Of a DNA stretch of 64,000 nucleotides, positions 28,145 through 37,628 are shown in pieces. Below the pieces are notes generated by a model. That model did not search any database, was not told where the DNA came from, and saw only the letters and a program-made list of their open reading frames with translations. Position numbers and translations under genes: made by a program. The stretch is taken from positions 5,766,001-5,830,000 of the forward strand of contig NZ_CP036274.1 in assembly GCF_007747655.1 (NCBI RefSeq). The letters are read 5' to 3'. Source of the stretch: Anatilimnocola aggregata. GTDB taxonomy: Bacteria > Planctomycetota > Planctomycetia > Pirellulales > Pirellulaceae. Each line of letters starts with the position of its first letter. Positions within the stretch are counted from its first letter, which is position 1.

Positions 28145-29326
28145 TTACACCGCCGGGTTCCGCTTAAGGATCAGCAGTGGTTTCTCGGCCGGCGGCGACT
28201 GAGCTGGTTGTGTGGTCTTGGGGTACCTGGCAGCGTCAAGCGCAGTTGCCATCTCAGTAACTATCTCCGCCATTGACTTCTTCCCCAACGTTGGCCGTTC
28301 TGCGATATCGTCTGGATCGAGCTTGGCGGAATGCGTGACGATGTCGAGCAACCGCGGAACGATTAGTTCAGCGCGTCGCAGGCCAGCCAGATACTTGAGC
28401 ATCTCTGGTCGCTCACCGATGTTCTCTTGAATGAGCTGGACGATGACGCCGAAGTAATAGGCCACACCGTGGCTCGATTCCAGGAACTGCTCCAGTAACT
28501 CTGTCGGTGACGGTGGCTTACGGCCTTGATTGGGCAGCCTTGATTGCAGCAGCTTCTGCGCGCGCTTCTTTACATTGCCACCTTGGATTGATAGCTGCCG
28601 CAGTTCTTCCGTCTCGGCGGGAGTGGCATAATCCAGGATCTGCTGCGCGAGTTGCTGGGTGAGCCTCTTGTTGTCTACCAGCCGTTGTAGTTCGATCGGC
28701 AGTTCTAGCAGGGCCCAGCTGCGTTCCAGTGTCTTCCGGCTGACATTAAACTTGCCGGCAATGGAGTTGAGCAACTTGGCGTTGCTAAGGGGGATCGTGC
28801 GAGCCTCCGTTTCGTGCATCGCCTTCGTAACACGCGCGAACTCCATGACAGTAAGCTGGCGACGGTTGAGATTGGCCTCCAGCAGTCGCCGCTCAATCGC
28901 CTGCTTGCCTTGGGCTGCCAAATCGTAACGCACCAGAACTTCAACTTCCTCAAACTGCGAATGTCCATCACATTGGAGCCTGCTCAGCGCTGCCCTGCGG
29001 CGGTGGCCGGAAATAATCACGTCCTCAGGCGTAACTTCAATCATTTCGCGTAGGCCGTTGGCCAAGATGTCCGCCATCAGACACTCGACGTCTGCGGCAG
29101 CTTCGCTAGGGAAATAGTACTCCTGCTTAGGGTGACACCGAAGACTGTAAATGTTGCGCATCTCGACCCGCGGTTCCGACACAACTGCCGCGGATGATTT
29201 GGGGGCGGACTTCTTGAGCACCAGCGGCGGAGCTGGCTTCTTACTCGGCGCTGGGGGCAGCTTGAGAATCGATTGGCCGTTCGAGTTCATAGGTTTGAAG
29301 TTCAACGGCAGATTGGACGTCCTCAT
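28145..29326 (-). CDS. ParB/Srx-domain protein (plasmid partition type)
   Basis: The 393-residue protein has a basic, proline-rich N-terminus, then a ParB N-terminal domain: MRNIYSLRCHPKQEYYFP, ILANGLREMIEV and the key box VIISGHRRRAAL, where GHRR corresponds to the CTP/DNA-binding motif of ParB proteins. A helical HTH region follows (LLNSIAGKFNVSRKTLERSW, ELPIELQRLVDNKRLTQQ). It ends with a long acidic helical tail. ParB proteins bind centromere-like sites for partition or act as regulators. No ParA gene is nearby. It lies downstream of the polymerase on the same strand, across a 660-base gap, as the last gene of the replication block. Confidence 0.8.
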   Translation of the reverse strand: MRTSNLPLNFKPMNSNGQSILKLPPAPSKKPAPPLVLKKSAPKSSAAVVSEPRVEMRNIYSLRCHPKQEYYFPSEAAADVECLMADILANGLREMIEVTPEDVIISGHRRRAALSRLQCDGHSQFEEVEVLVRYDLAAQGKQAIERRLLEANLNRRQLTVMEFARVTKAMHETEARTIPLSNAKLLNSIAGKFNVSRKTLERSWALLELPIELQRLVDNKRLTQQLAQQILDYATPAETEELRQLSIQGGNVKKRAQKLLQSRLPNQGRKPPSPTELLEQFLESSHGVAYYFGVIVQLIQENIGERPEMLKYLAGLRRAELIVPRLLDIVTHSAKLDPDDIAERPTLGKKSMAEIVTEMATALDAARYPKTTQPAQSPPAEKPLLILKRNPAV

Positions 29327-29983
29327 CGCATTGACCTTTCAAAATGGGCGGCGAACACCATCCGCCGCTTCGGTGCCTACGCGGGACAACTTACGGGGAA
29401 AGTGAAACAGAGTGCAGCCGCGGAGAGACGCGTCTACAAGAAATTATTAGGCAGTTAACCGCACAAGAAAAGAGCAAATACGCGACAAAATGTCGGCAGA
29501 GTTCTTACTCAGACTAGATCAGGTTGAAGCATCGAGCAGTGAGTATGCATCGAGAGAATGACCTACCCCGGGGTGGCAACTGGGGCGGGGGCAAACAAAT
29601 TGTCTTCGACCCTGTAAAAAGCGATTTGCCAGTGTGTTTGAAAATTGACCAGCTGTCCTGTTAGGCTTATGAGTCATGAAGGACAAAAGGCGGTCCGCTG
29701 GCAACGATGTTCGTGAAGCATGAGTGCCACCGCGTCGGCAAGACTGCTAGACAGTAGCTCGCTGTCTCGTGAGAATTCCAACGAGCGGCCGGGCAGATGC
29801 TTCTAGCTGGGCATTCAGCACGGGTTAATGGCCGCTGCTACGTAAATGCCCGTCGAGGCCGTCACGAGGTCCACCTGCGGCCTCGACCGAGCTGCCCGTA
29901 ACCAAGTGCAGGACCTGCCCAGACTCGCTGTGGCGCTTGCGAGCGTCTGTCCGATTGGGGCTCCGACGCCGGTTTCTACTGAG
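29327..29983. other. Gap between polymerase and ParB-like genes
   Basis: Roughly 650 bases hold no supportable gene. AAAGGTCA just upstream of the ParB-like start could be its ribosome site. No clear tandem repeats are visible by eye, although a ParB binding site would be expected somewhere near. Confidence 0.35.
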
Positions 29984-32251
29984 TCAGGTCGCTATCTCGG
30001 GCTGTGGCCTACTTGGCGTCGCCGCAGGCTCCCAAGCTGAGAGCCGGCCGCTTTCGTCGCGCACGAGCACTGCATCTTTCGACCACCGGCGAGTCGCAAG
30101 ATATTCGACGGAAACACGCACGTCGGGCACAACTTCCTGCATCCCTTTGATCAGCAGCTGTCGAATGATTTGAGCGTGGAAACCGAGCAGCGGCCCCTTT
30201 GGAACTGCGACCAGCACTTCATCGTGAATGAAGTTGTGAATTGCATAGCCGGCCCGCCAAAGATGCCACAGCGCAAGTTTGGCGCCATCGGCAGCCAAGC
30301 CCTGAAACACCGTGTTGCGACGCGCACAAAACGTAGCATTGGCGCGTAGCCGCCCGGTAAGTGTGATGACGCTGCCGCGATCAGTGAAGCCGAGTAGCAA
30401 CTGCATCAGGCGTTTGGATGGTCGGCGGGCGAGGATGTCCGCCTGCATTTTGTTGGGCAAGTCGGCTACTCGCTGCGACGCCTGGCCCCAGAAGAAGTCG
30501 ATGTCCTCAGCCGAGTACTCATGACCAGCTCGGGTTTGGGGGCGCACCTCGGCCATGACCTTCAAGAACATGCTGGCCAAGATGGGGTGAGGCATGTTTT
30601 CGCGTCCGCGGTTTTCGGGATGATCAATGAATTTTTTGTTTTCGGTGTGCTGCAGATGTGCGGAGGGAGTCAGACCAAAGAACACCGCTACGGCGGTGCC
30701 AAACGGCTCATCCTTCTGTAAAAACGTACGCATCTCGGGGAACTGCTCAAACCACGCCTCCGATAGGGCCGCCACGGCCTGGTCATTCAAGGTCACGCCG
30801 TAGCTGGCTTGTGCGTAACGCTGTAACGAGCGGTTTCCCATGCCGCCCGGTTTGCCGAAATTGATCGCCTTTGCCTGCTGGCGTTCTTGCTTAGTAATCT
30901 CGCTCGGCAGCTTGCCCGTGACCTGGGCTGCGACGAGCCGGTGTGGATCTTGCCCGGCGTTGATGGCGGCGCCCAGCGAGGAGTGCAAGCCAAGTTGTCC
31001 CATGACGGCTTGGGCCAATGTTGCCATCTCGATGGCAGCATAGTCGGCGTTGATAAAGACGTGCCCCTCTGGCGCCACGAAGCAAGACCGTACCCGATCG
31101 TCCCGCGGCAAGTTTTGCGAGTTAATCTCGCCGAAGGAAGAAGTCCGCCCACTCCGCACCAATGGGTTGAACGAGGGGTGCAGGACTTTGCAATTGAGTT
31201 TTTGCGCGAATGTATTTCGCATTTTCTCGACGGCTTTGAATTCCAGCAGGTCGCGCACAAACGGCTCACTCTCGGCCAAGGTAGACAAGGCCTCCTCGGT
31301 TGTCGCGTAGGCACCGGACGTTGCGGTGCGTTGGAGTGGCCCGCTGGGGTTGCGTGATTCAATCCCTCGCAAGATCTCCTGAAGGGCCTTGCCGCAACCT
31401 TTCTGGCCGGGTTGATAGCCTTCCTTTTTCAGCCGGTCGCGCAACTCCTGCAGGACGGCACCCAGGGTCTTGCTGAGGTCTTCGCCTTGCTGCTGATCCA
31501 CGTTCAGCCCGTTTACCGTGATCGCGTTGAGCACGATGGCTGCCCTCAGCTGGATGTGGTGCGTCTGCGGACCGAATCGCTCAGTGGCGTCTCGCAGCCA
31601 ATCCTTCGACACGAAGCCAAACGCGGTTTGGCAGCTAGAAAGCATCTGGCGCAGCTTGCGTCGCAGAGCCTCGAACAGCAAATGGGTTGCAATCACGTCG
31701 GTGGCGAGGTACCGAAGGTGAACGGCATCAATCTCCTTGATCGGCCGGTGAAGAAAACGACCGAAGCCGGTCCGCACGTCTCGCCCCTGGTTATCCTGCA
31801 GGTCCTTGGGCAGGTCCAGACCAAGATGAAACTGAGCGCAGTGATCCAGAGAGGACTGGCCGAATCCATCACTTCCCTGACTGCCTAGGAGCCACAGCCG
31901 ATGCAGCAGTTGGGTGTCCCAAACTTGATTGTTTTCCACGAGCGCGTACACGTCGCAGTTCTTAAGCAGCAACTGGAGAACGGCCAGATCAAACGGCGCG
32001 TTGTGCATCCGCCAGGGTAGGTGGCGGTGCGCCAGGTAGAACGCAGCCATCTGATCCCGATGGATCAGCACCCCTCGCTGGCCATCGTAGGCGGCGCCGA
32101 GTACGAAGGCCGGCGTGAACCACCGGCGATTCTCATCGATGGCGGTGGTCTCAGTATCAAATGCGAAGCCGGTCGAAAAGATCGTGCCCATAGCGGGCTC
32201 CCACGTACGGAAAGTGGCGAGATGCTTTCCCAGCTCAACTTGAATGCTCAT
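29984..32251 (-). CDS. Family A DNA polymerase with 3'-5' exonuclease
   Basis: The 755-residue protein has a DnaQ-like 3'-5' exonuclease domain: Exo I AFDTETTAID (D32, E34), Exo II MHNAPFDLAVL and Exo III YLATDVIATH. The polymerase domain has motif A INADYAAIEMATLAQ (D403), motif B RQQAKAINFGKPGGMG (R457, K461, F465) and motif C IHDEVLV near 680. Each catalytic residue is present. The 5' nuclease domain of bacterial Pol I is absent, as in phage T7-like and mobile-element polymerases. Phenylalanine in motif B matches the Pol I type. It probably replicates the element encoded here, with the primase and helicase upstream. Its start lies against the iteron cluster. Confidence 0.9.
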   Translation of the reverse strand: MSIQVELGKHLATFRTWEPAMGTIFSTGFAFDTETTAIDENRRWFTPAFVLGAAYDGQRGVLIHRDQMAAFYLAHRHLPWRMHNAPFDLAVLQLLLKNCDVYALVENNQVWDTQLLHRLWLLGSQGSDGFGQSSLDHCAQFHLGLDLPKDLQDNQGRDVRTGFGRFLHRPIKEIDAVHLRYLATDVIATHLLFEALRRKLRQMLSSCQTAFGFVSKDWLRDATERFGPQTHHIQLRAAIVLNAITVNGLNVDQQQGEDLSKTLGAVLQELRDRLKKEGYQPGQKGCGKALQEILRGIESRNPSGPLQRTATSGAYATTEEALSTLAESEPFVRDLLEFKAVEKMRNTFAQKLNCKVLHPSFNPLVRSGRTSSFGEINSQNLPRDDRVRSCFVAPEGHVFINADYAAIEMATLAQAVMGQLGLHSSLGAAINAGQDPHRLVAAQVTGKLPSEITKQERQQAKAINFGKPGGMGNRSLQRYAQASYGVTLNDQAVAALSEAWFEQFPEMRTFLQKDEPFGTAVAVFFGLTPSAHLQHTENKKFIDHPENRGRENMPHPILASMFLKVMAEVRPQTRAGHEYSAEDIDFFWGQASQRVADLPNKMQADILARRPSKRLMQLLLGFTDRGSVITLTGRLRANATFCARRNTVFQGLAADGAKLALWHLWRAGYAIHNFIHDEVLVAVPKGPLLGFHAQIIRQLLIKGMQEVVPDVRVSVEYLATRRWSKDAVLVRDESGRLSAWEPAATPSRPQPEIAT

Positions 32252-32556
32252 GGTGGACCTTAGAGATTTGGGGGACCTCGTTTTGACGAAGGTCCACCAG
32301 ACTTAACATGTGATATGACAATAACTTCCGTGTGTTCGCTGCCGATGGTGGACCTATGTCCCAACCGCTGGGCTCTAGTAGGGTTATTTAATGTATGAAC
32401 GTGTTGATTTACTCCATATACGTGTAGAGACCTCCAAAAAAGTCCACCAGGTCCACCAATCAGTCTGTAAAGGATTAACATTACGCATCTTAAGTGTGGT
32501 GGACCTTGATGGTGGACCTTGCCCTCAAGGGTCCACCCACGCGTCAAGGTCCACCG
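32251..32556. repeat. Iteron-like cluster, candidate replication origin or operator
   Basis: TGGTGGACCT occurs at 32251-32260, 32346-32355, 32497-32506 and 32510-32519. Its complement AGGTCCACCA or a one-base variant is at 32290-32299, 32440-32449, 32449-32458, 32529-32538 and 32547-32556, with a partial copy at 32270-32278. Copies lie in both orientations across the polymerase-helicase gap and slightly into both coding ends. The middle (32300-32500) is visibly AT-richer than its surroundings, as expected of an unwinding element. Confidence 0.7.
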
Positions 32557-34411
32557 CTTCTCGTTCGTTTTCCCCGCTTTGTTGCACCTCCAGAGCGGCA
32601 GCGAACTTCCCAGAACCCCCAACCTCCGGCATAGCTGCCGTCTCCGACGAATTAGCTTCATTGCAGAGGTCGGCTGCAGCGAACTCCTCAGCCGCTTTCA
32701 CCGCCGCAGCCGATTCCAGTGACAGAGCTTCAAAAACGAAGTAATAGGACTTCCTCTTCGATCGCCCCGTGATCGACTGCAACGTCGCTGTTACCGGCGG
32801 CCGGACCTGGACCTCCACAGTGCGACTCACCAGCGGCGACAGAATGTTGCCAACGATGGTCGCTCTGGAGTGCTCGGACTTGGCAGTTTGTAAACGCTCG
32901 CGATCAATGTCGGCGGTGATGAAGAAACCTACCCAGTCGCCAGCAGCAAGCGCCCTCTCTGCGACCAGGCCCTCGGCGGGGAGCGGTGAGGAGTCGGTTC
33001 TGACGAATGGTCCATTGCCGCTCTTCAGCACGGCCTCCGCCAGCGCGGCGAGTTGGTCCGCACTCGCATCAAACTGTTGAATGACGCAGTCCTGGTTCAC
33101 CAGGAATTCTGGCAGCCCGTTCGCCAACAAAATCCCGCCGACGATTCGAGCCCACTTGGCGAGCCTGTGGGGCCGCTCGCCCGGAGGCCGGCCAGCCTGC
33201 GTCCAGCGATCGAGCATGCCAAACAATTCACCAAGAATCTCGCCACGATGCCGCATCGCGTACTCATGGGGACTGCGATCGCCGAACGACCGCTTCGTCG
33301 GGTCGCCTTCAAAGGCGAATTGGATCGCGCAGCTGCGCGTCGCCAAGTCCCGGCTCAACTGGGTCGAGTTCATGGTCAGGATCCACAGCACATCATTTGC
33401 CCGCTCGAAGTTTGCACTTTGCCCCAAGATGCGACCCGAAAGCAGCGGCGCCATCGACATTGACTCGATCACGGCGCTGCTGATCGCCGCGCCGCTGGGT
33501 GTCTTGGCATTGTCAATGATCAATAGCGATTGATGACTCTTTCGTAGCGAGGAACCGATCTGCTTCTCGAGCTCAGTCTCGTCTGAAATATAGCGGTTAA
33601 GGGTCGGGACGACGCCATCTAGCACTATTCCGGCCGCGGTTGCGGACAGCGACTTGCCGACGCCCGGCTGGTTTCCGTCAAGCGCAAAGATCGGCTTGCC
33701 ATCCGCGGCGAAGTGCGTCGCCAGCACGCCCGTGAGCAGCATCGCAACGTAGTTCACGACGTCAGAATTGGTAAAAAAACAGAAGTCACTCAAGAGTTGC
33801 TGCAAGTGATGCGGCAACCGTTGCAGAGCGGGCAACGATGCACTCGGCACCGGCCCAAGCACGACCGGTTCAATACGGTGGCTATGTACCAGCGTGCAAA
33901 TATCGGCGTGATAGCCGGGGCCACGCACGATAAAATCCACATCGATCACAGGACGCCGAAAATATTGGCGAATCTGCGGCAGTGCGGCGCGCGTTGGTTC
34001 GCGTTGCAATAGCGACTGAGCGATGCAGCGGGGCAATGAGAACTGCTTGGGCGGTGCATCTTCTTCGCCATCGATTTCGGCGACGATAAAGTTAGCAAGC
34101 ATCGCTCCTGCGGCCGGCGACGTTGTCCCGTGACCAGCAATCGGAATCAATTCGCCATGAATCTCGCTCCCTTGCTCTACAACGATCTCGTCGCGACAGG
34201 TGTAAATCTTGCCGGTTTGCACCATCACAGCGGTGAGTTCTGCGAGCTTGCCGTCGAAGCAACCTCGCACTTCACCGTTCATTGTGATGTCACGAGTCGC
34301 ATATAACGTTCGCGTTCCATCACTTGCGAACGCACGGAAAAGTCGCTTGGCTTTTGCGAAACGGTCGGCAAGACTCTCACCAAGGGTCAGACTCTTATTC
34401 CTCTTGGCCAT
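32525..34411 (-). CDS. P-loop replicative helicase-like ATPase
   Basis: The 628-residue protein has an N-terminal region of 240 residues, then a P-loop ATPase: Walker A LDGNQPGVGKSLSA (about 245-258), Walker B SLLIIDNAK (295-303) and a sensor strand VLWILTMNSTQLSRDLATR with a likely arginine finger. The arrangement resembles SF3/D5-like helicases of phages and plasmids more than DnaB. The C-terminal region has an Ala/Glu-rich helical tail. Its ATG overlaps the primase stop by 17 bases, implying translational coupling. Role inferred: unwinding and loading during replication of this element. Assignment to a specific helicase family would need a profile search. Confidence 0.75.
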   Translation of the reverse strand: MAKRNKSLTLGESLADRFAKAKRLFRAFASDGTRTLYATRDITMNGEVRGCFDGKLAELTAVMVQTGKIYTCRDEIVVEQGSEIHGELIPIAGHGTTSPAAGAMLANFIVAEIDGEEDAPPKQFSLPRCIAQSLLQREPTRAALPQIRQYFRRPVIDVDFIVRGPGYHADICTLVHSHRIEPVVLGPVPSASLPALQRLPHHLQQLLSDFCFFTNSDVVNYVAMLLTGVLATHFAADGKPIFALDGNQPGVGKSLSATAAGIVLDGVVPTLNRYISDETELEKQIGSSLRKSHQSLLIIDNAKTPSGAAISSAVIESMSMAPLLSGRILGQSANFERANDVLWILTMNSTQLSRDLATRSCAIQFAFEGDPTKRSFGDRSPHEYAMRHRGEILGELFGMLDRWTQAGRPPGERPHRLAKWARIVGGILLANGLPEFLVNQDCVIQQFDASADQLAALAEAVLKSGNGPFVRTDSSPLPAEGLVAERALAAGDWVGFFITADIDRERLQTAKSEHSRATIVGNILSPLVSRTVEVQVRPPVTATLQSITGRSKRKSYYFVFEALSLESAAAVKAAEEFAAADLCNEANSSETAAMPEVGGSGKFAAALEVQQSGENEREAVDLDAWVDP

Positions 34412-35186
34412 CGTTCACCTCCTTGCTCACGCGGTAGAGACTATTCCAGATTTGCGGGAGCGTAACTTTGCCGCAACCATAACAATTGCCGTAGTGCTCC
34501 TGGACGACGAGCGTAGTCTCGGCTTCGCGACAGACGGGACAGGGCCTGATGCGTTCGCCCCCGAACAGCACCTCGCACAGCATCCGGAATGGTGATGCGA
34601 CGAACCGCACTGCCAAATCGCGCACTTCGGTGTAAGTTACTGGCTCACCGGGCGTGATGAGTTCGACGGTCGCACCGTTCTTGCTGTTGAGGCTACCGAT
34701 GGGCCGAGTGACTGCAGTGATCCCCGGCTGCATCGGATCGCTCGGAAGAAGACACAAGACAACGTCCGCGACCCGAGCGATATCTTCGCGCGCTGCGTCC
34801 GAATCACACTGGTATGGCGCGTCAAACCCCAGGATCACATGCAGCCCAGTCCCAGAACTCCGGACCTCCGCCTTGGCCAGGACGGGGCTGCGGTCAAGAA
34901 TCGGCCTTATCACGCGTTCATAAAAGTTCACTGGCGTGGCAGGGATCTCCCCCATGGCGCCATCGGGCTTCAGCAGGCCGGGGTCGACGTCGAACATCAG
35001 GCCGCGGACCTGAGTAATCCTCGCCGCGGAGACCTGGACTGCTCTAACCGGGCCGATCAGGCCTTCATTGAACAATTGCTCGCGGACGTCGAGCGAGCTG
35101 GTCTCAGCCGCTGCCGTCGTGCTCTTGGGGCTGGCCTTCTTACTTGACTTTGTTGTCTTCTTTTCCGGATCATTTTTGGATAACAT
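34395..35186 (-). CDS. Archaeo-eukaryotic-type primase with C-terminal zinc ribbon
   Basis: After a Lys/Ser-rich tail (1-30), the 263-residue protein shows the three marks of an AEP/PrimPol core: GLMFDVDPG (D66, D68), SSGTGLHVILGF (the SxH-type motif, H116) and ITAVTRPIGSLNSKNG, the conserved strand near the third motif. The C-terminus has CPVC (216-219) and CYGC (235-238), forming a zinc ribbon. It should make primers for the family A polymerase two genes downstream. At about 260 residues it is compact compared with primase-helicase fusions; here the helicase is a separate gene that overlaps it. No frameshift is seen. Confidence 0.75.
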   Translation of the reverse strand: MLSKNDPEKKTTKSSKKASPKSTTAAAETSSLDVREQLFNEGLIGPVRAVQVSAARITQVRGLMFDVDPGLLKPDGAMGEIPATPVNFYERVIRPILDRSPVLAKAEVRSSGTGLHVILGFDAPYQCDSDAAREDIARVADVVLCLLPSDPMQPGITAVTRPIGSLNSKNGATVELITPGEPVTYTEVRDLAVRFVASPFRMLCEVLFGGERIRPCPVCREAETTLVVQEHYGNCYGCGKVTLPQIWNSLYRVSKEVNDGQEE

Positions 35187-35289
35187 GAAAGTACTCCGTC
35201 CCGCCTGGCGATCATCTTGATGGGCGACGCCAGGCGGGATTGGTGTATATGGCGGCTGCTAACGGCAGCCGCCAATGGACGAGACGACA

Positions 35290-35586
35290 CTAAGACTTCA
35301 CGACGCCACGCGCATCGAGCAGATTGCCCGCGGCGGCGGCACGCAGCCGCCGGTCATCCGACTCTGGTGGTTCAGGCCCTTGCTCAGCGAGGAAAGCCGT
35401 CAGATCGGTCGCCAAGATATAGCGACGTCCCCCCACTACCACGCTGGGGAGGCGGCGACCACGCACGCCACGGCGAGATACCCAACGCCACACCGTACCG
35501 ACGTGGACGTCGAACATCGCGGCGACTTGGTTGATGGTGAACCGCTCGCGAGTACGTGCGAGCGCCTGTTCGAGTTGAATGTGCAT
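35290..35586 (-). CDS. Small HTH protein, DUF1580/excisionase-like
   Basis: The 98-residue protein contains FTINQVAAMFDVHVGTVWRW followed by VSRRGVRGRRLPSVVVGGRR and YILATDLTAFL. This is the winged-HTH layout of excisionases and of DUF1580, a planctomycete family of likely DNA-binding regulators. It is the first gene of the minus-strand replication block, about 100 bases before the primase. It could control the module or act as a recombination directionality factor. No integrase belongs to this block inside the window. Confidence 0.65.
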   Translation of the reverse strand: MHIQLEQALARTRERFTINQVAAMFDVHVGTVWRWVSRRGVRGRRLPSVVVGGRRYILATDLTAFLAEQGPEPPESDDRRLRAAAAGNLLDARGVVKS

Positions 35587-35872
35587 CAGAGGTCCTCACA
35601 GTTAGATCGGCGAGAATGCCATCACGTGAGGGCAAATAGTAAGTCCTGGTTTACGACGGTTTGACTTACCAGGCTTATCTCAGCCTGCCAATCAGCGAAG
35701 ATTGCTCGAAATTGGGCCCAATTCTATGGCGATTGTGTGGTTCAGCTTTTTGCTGTTTCTCTACTTTTTGGGTTGCTCTGGTTTTGCGCGACCTCGCGTA
35801 CCAGGCCTTAAGGTGCTCGGGGATTTGTGGACAGTCCAACGTCCTATTCTGAGAGAATTAGAAAGGACCGTC

Positions 35873-37190
35873 AGATAACCTCTGGAGCCCACTTTGTTCC
35901 GTACCCAGGTCCATTCCGCACCTGAGCCAAGCGAACCCTCGCGAACCGTGGCATCTTGGTGAGGCGGATGACGGCGCCGGGACCAAATGTCGCTCGTTTG
36001 CCCGACCACTTGTAGGTCTTCTGGCCAGTCGTGTCGGCACTAGCTTTGCCCGAACGGTCGTACTTGAGTTTTGTCGTGAATTCGTGTCCGTTGTAAACGA
36101 CGGTCGAATAGTGCAGCTCGCGGCGGTTGAAAAGTGCAGCGCTGGGTGGCCTTGCCCAGCGGACCGCGTGGCAGGACTTCCGGACAATCGCTCTGCTCTT
36201 TCACCTTGGGTACGCTCGGATCGACACCAATTAGCGAGGGGAGGAGGCTTGCCAACGGGTGTGCTTGGCGGGAGATCGTTCCCTTTGGTTTGGATCGTCG
36301 CCGATCCTCCGTCTGGCACCTCAATTCTGGCGATTTCCTTACCATCCTTGTCGCGGATGATGACCCAGACGCCGAGGGCGAGCAGCAAGAACCCACCCAG
36401 CCCGCCTGCCATAACGACAAGCGGTTGCCGCCACCTGGATCGAACGATCGGAAATCGGCTCGGTTGTGACTTGAGCGCTGGCGACCGCGATCGTCGGGGA
36501 TAGTTCGTCCATTGTCTTGGCCGCCGTGCGCTGCCTCTGCGCAGTTGCGACTCCGCCGGTGACTGGCATGGGCTTTTTTCCCGTGAACGATTGCAGGAAT
36601 GAACCAAGTTTGCTGTCGGCTTCGGGCTTCGCCGAGGAACTGGCGGCGGGCGGTGGACTGGCGAGCAGGTAACGATCGGCGGGCTTCTTCGCCACCATCC
36701 GCTCGAAGATCGTCACCAGAGCCTTGGGAGTATCGGGCCGCTGAGTGGCCAGCGAGGGAATCGGTTTGCTCTGGTGCCCCATCAACTTCTGCACCATGGT
36801 TTCGCCCTCGTACATGTTCAGGCCGGTGAGCAAGCGATAGAGCGTGCAACCGAGCGAGTAGATGTCAGCCCGGGCGTCGGCGTGGCGCGTGTCGAACGCC
36901 TGCTCCGGAGCCATGTAGTCAACGGTCCCCATCACGTCGCCCGATTTGGTGAGCCCTTCCTGCGCGGCAATGCCGTCGTCGAAGCGGGCCAAGCCCATGT
37001 CGAGAATCTTGACGGTCCCCTTCTCATCCAGCAGCAAGTTGGCCGGCTTGATGTCGCGGTGGACGACGCCGTTTTCATTCGCGAACGCGAGCCCCTTGGC
37101 TGTCGCCACCGGACTCGCGTTTCGTTTGGACCCTGCCAGGCCAATTTGGTTGATCTGGCGATCGAGCGGGCAAGTACTGAGCAGCGGCTA
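35873..37190 (-). pseudogene. Truncated, frameshifted Ser/Thr kinase
   Basis: One frame (36500-37110) holds the C-lobe of a kinase: [41 protein letters not shown] and [14 protein letters not shown] second frame (to about 36250) supplies a transmembrane helix ([20 protein letters not shown]) and the [11 protein letters not shown] strand. A third (36120-35873) supplies LHYSTVVYNGHEFTTKLKYD and ends KWAPEVI at a TGA. The glycine loop and catalytic lysine are missing at the 5' end, where the sequence stops near 37190. It is a relative of the intact kinase at 2207 but without LRRs. At least two indels and the N-terminal loss make it inactive. Confidence 0.8.
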
Positions 37191-37228
37191 GTCGATTCGA
37201 AGTAAATGTCCGATTAATTTTGAACCGC

Positions 37229-37582
37229 ACAAAAATCCGGAAAACATCTGGATTCCCCTCTTAACTCGCTTTGCGTTCTGCGTCGTAGCTTGTTGTCCAG
37301 CCGGAGTGCGTGCGGCACATTCCAACACGGCAAAGCTTGTGCTCCCCTTGATGGGGTGTAAAATGCACGCCGCCAATCTCTAATCGTCGAGGGAATTAGA
37401 TGTCAATTGCTCTTCGTTTAGGATTCGCGATCTTAGGGCTAATGCTCGCAGGCCCGTATACCTTACGGTGCGCCGCCCAGGCGAAATCGGGTAACGAGGC
37501 TGGGCCGTCGACTGCTACAGTCCCATCGACGCTGGCCAGTGTCCTGCAGGAGAAGCCGACCTTTCTCGTTCGAGTCAAGGTT
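37229..37582 (+). repeat. Duplicated caspase-gene promoter and start, copy 1
   Basis: About 350 bases, including TCTGGATTCCCCTCTTAACT, the leader and the first 61 codons of a caspase gene, recur at 41507-41863 with small differences. The match ends abruptly inside the coding region at GTCAAGGTT. Both copies precede a CHAT or caspase gene, so they may carry the promoter that drives the island. Confidence 0.75.
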
Positions 37583-37600
37583 GCAGCGATCAAACCATAG
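37400..37600 (+). pseudogene. Caspase gene reduced to its two ends
   Basis: The frame begins exactly like the caspase gene at 41681 (MSIALRLGFAILGLMLAGPY, then VPSTLASVLQEKPTFLVRVK). After codon 61 it jumps to AAIKP and a stop, which corresponds to the last residues (AVIKP) of that gene. About 480 codons, with the DUF4384 and caspase domains, are gone. The result is a 66-residue product with a signal peptide. It sits 28 bases before the first CHAT gene, so it may survive as a leader peptide or translated 5' region. Confidence 0.7.
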
Positions 37601-37628
37601 ATCTTCCAGCGTGGCAAGGAAAACAAGC

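Noticed and set aside
35587-35872. Possible gene between the HTH gene and the kinase relic
   Set aside because: Only short frames without start signals or recognisable residues are present.
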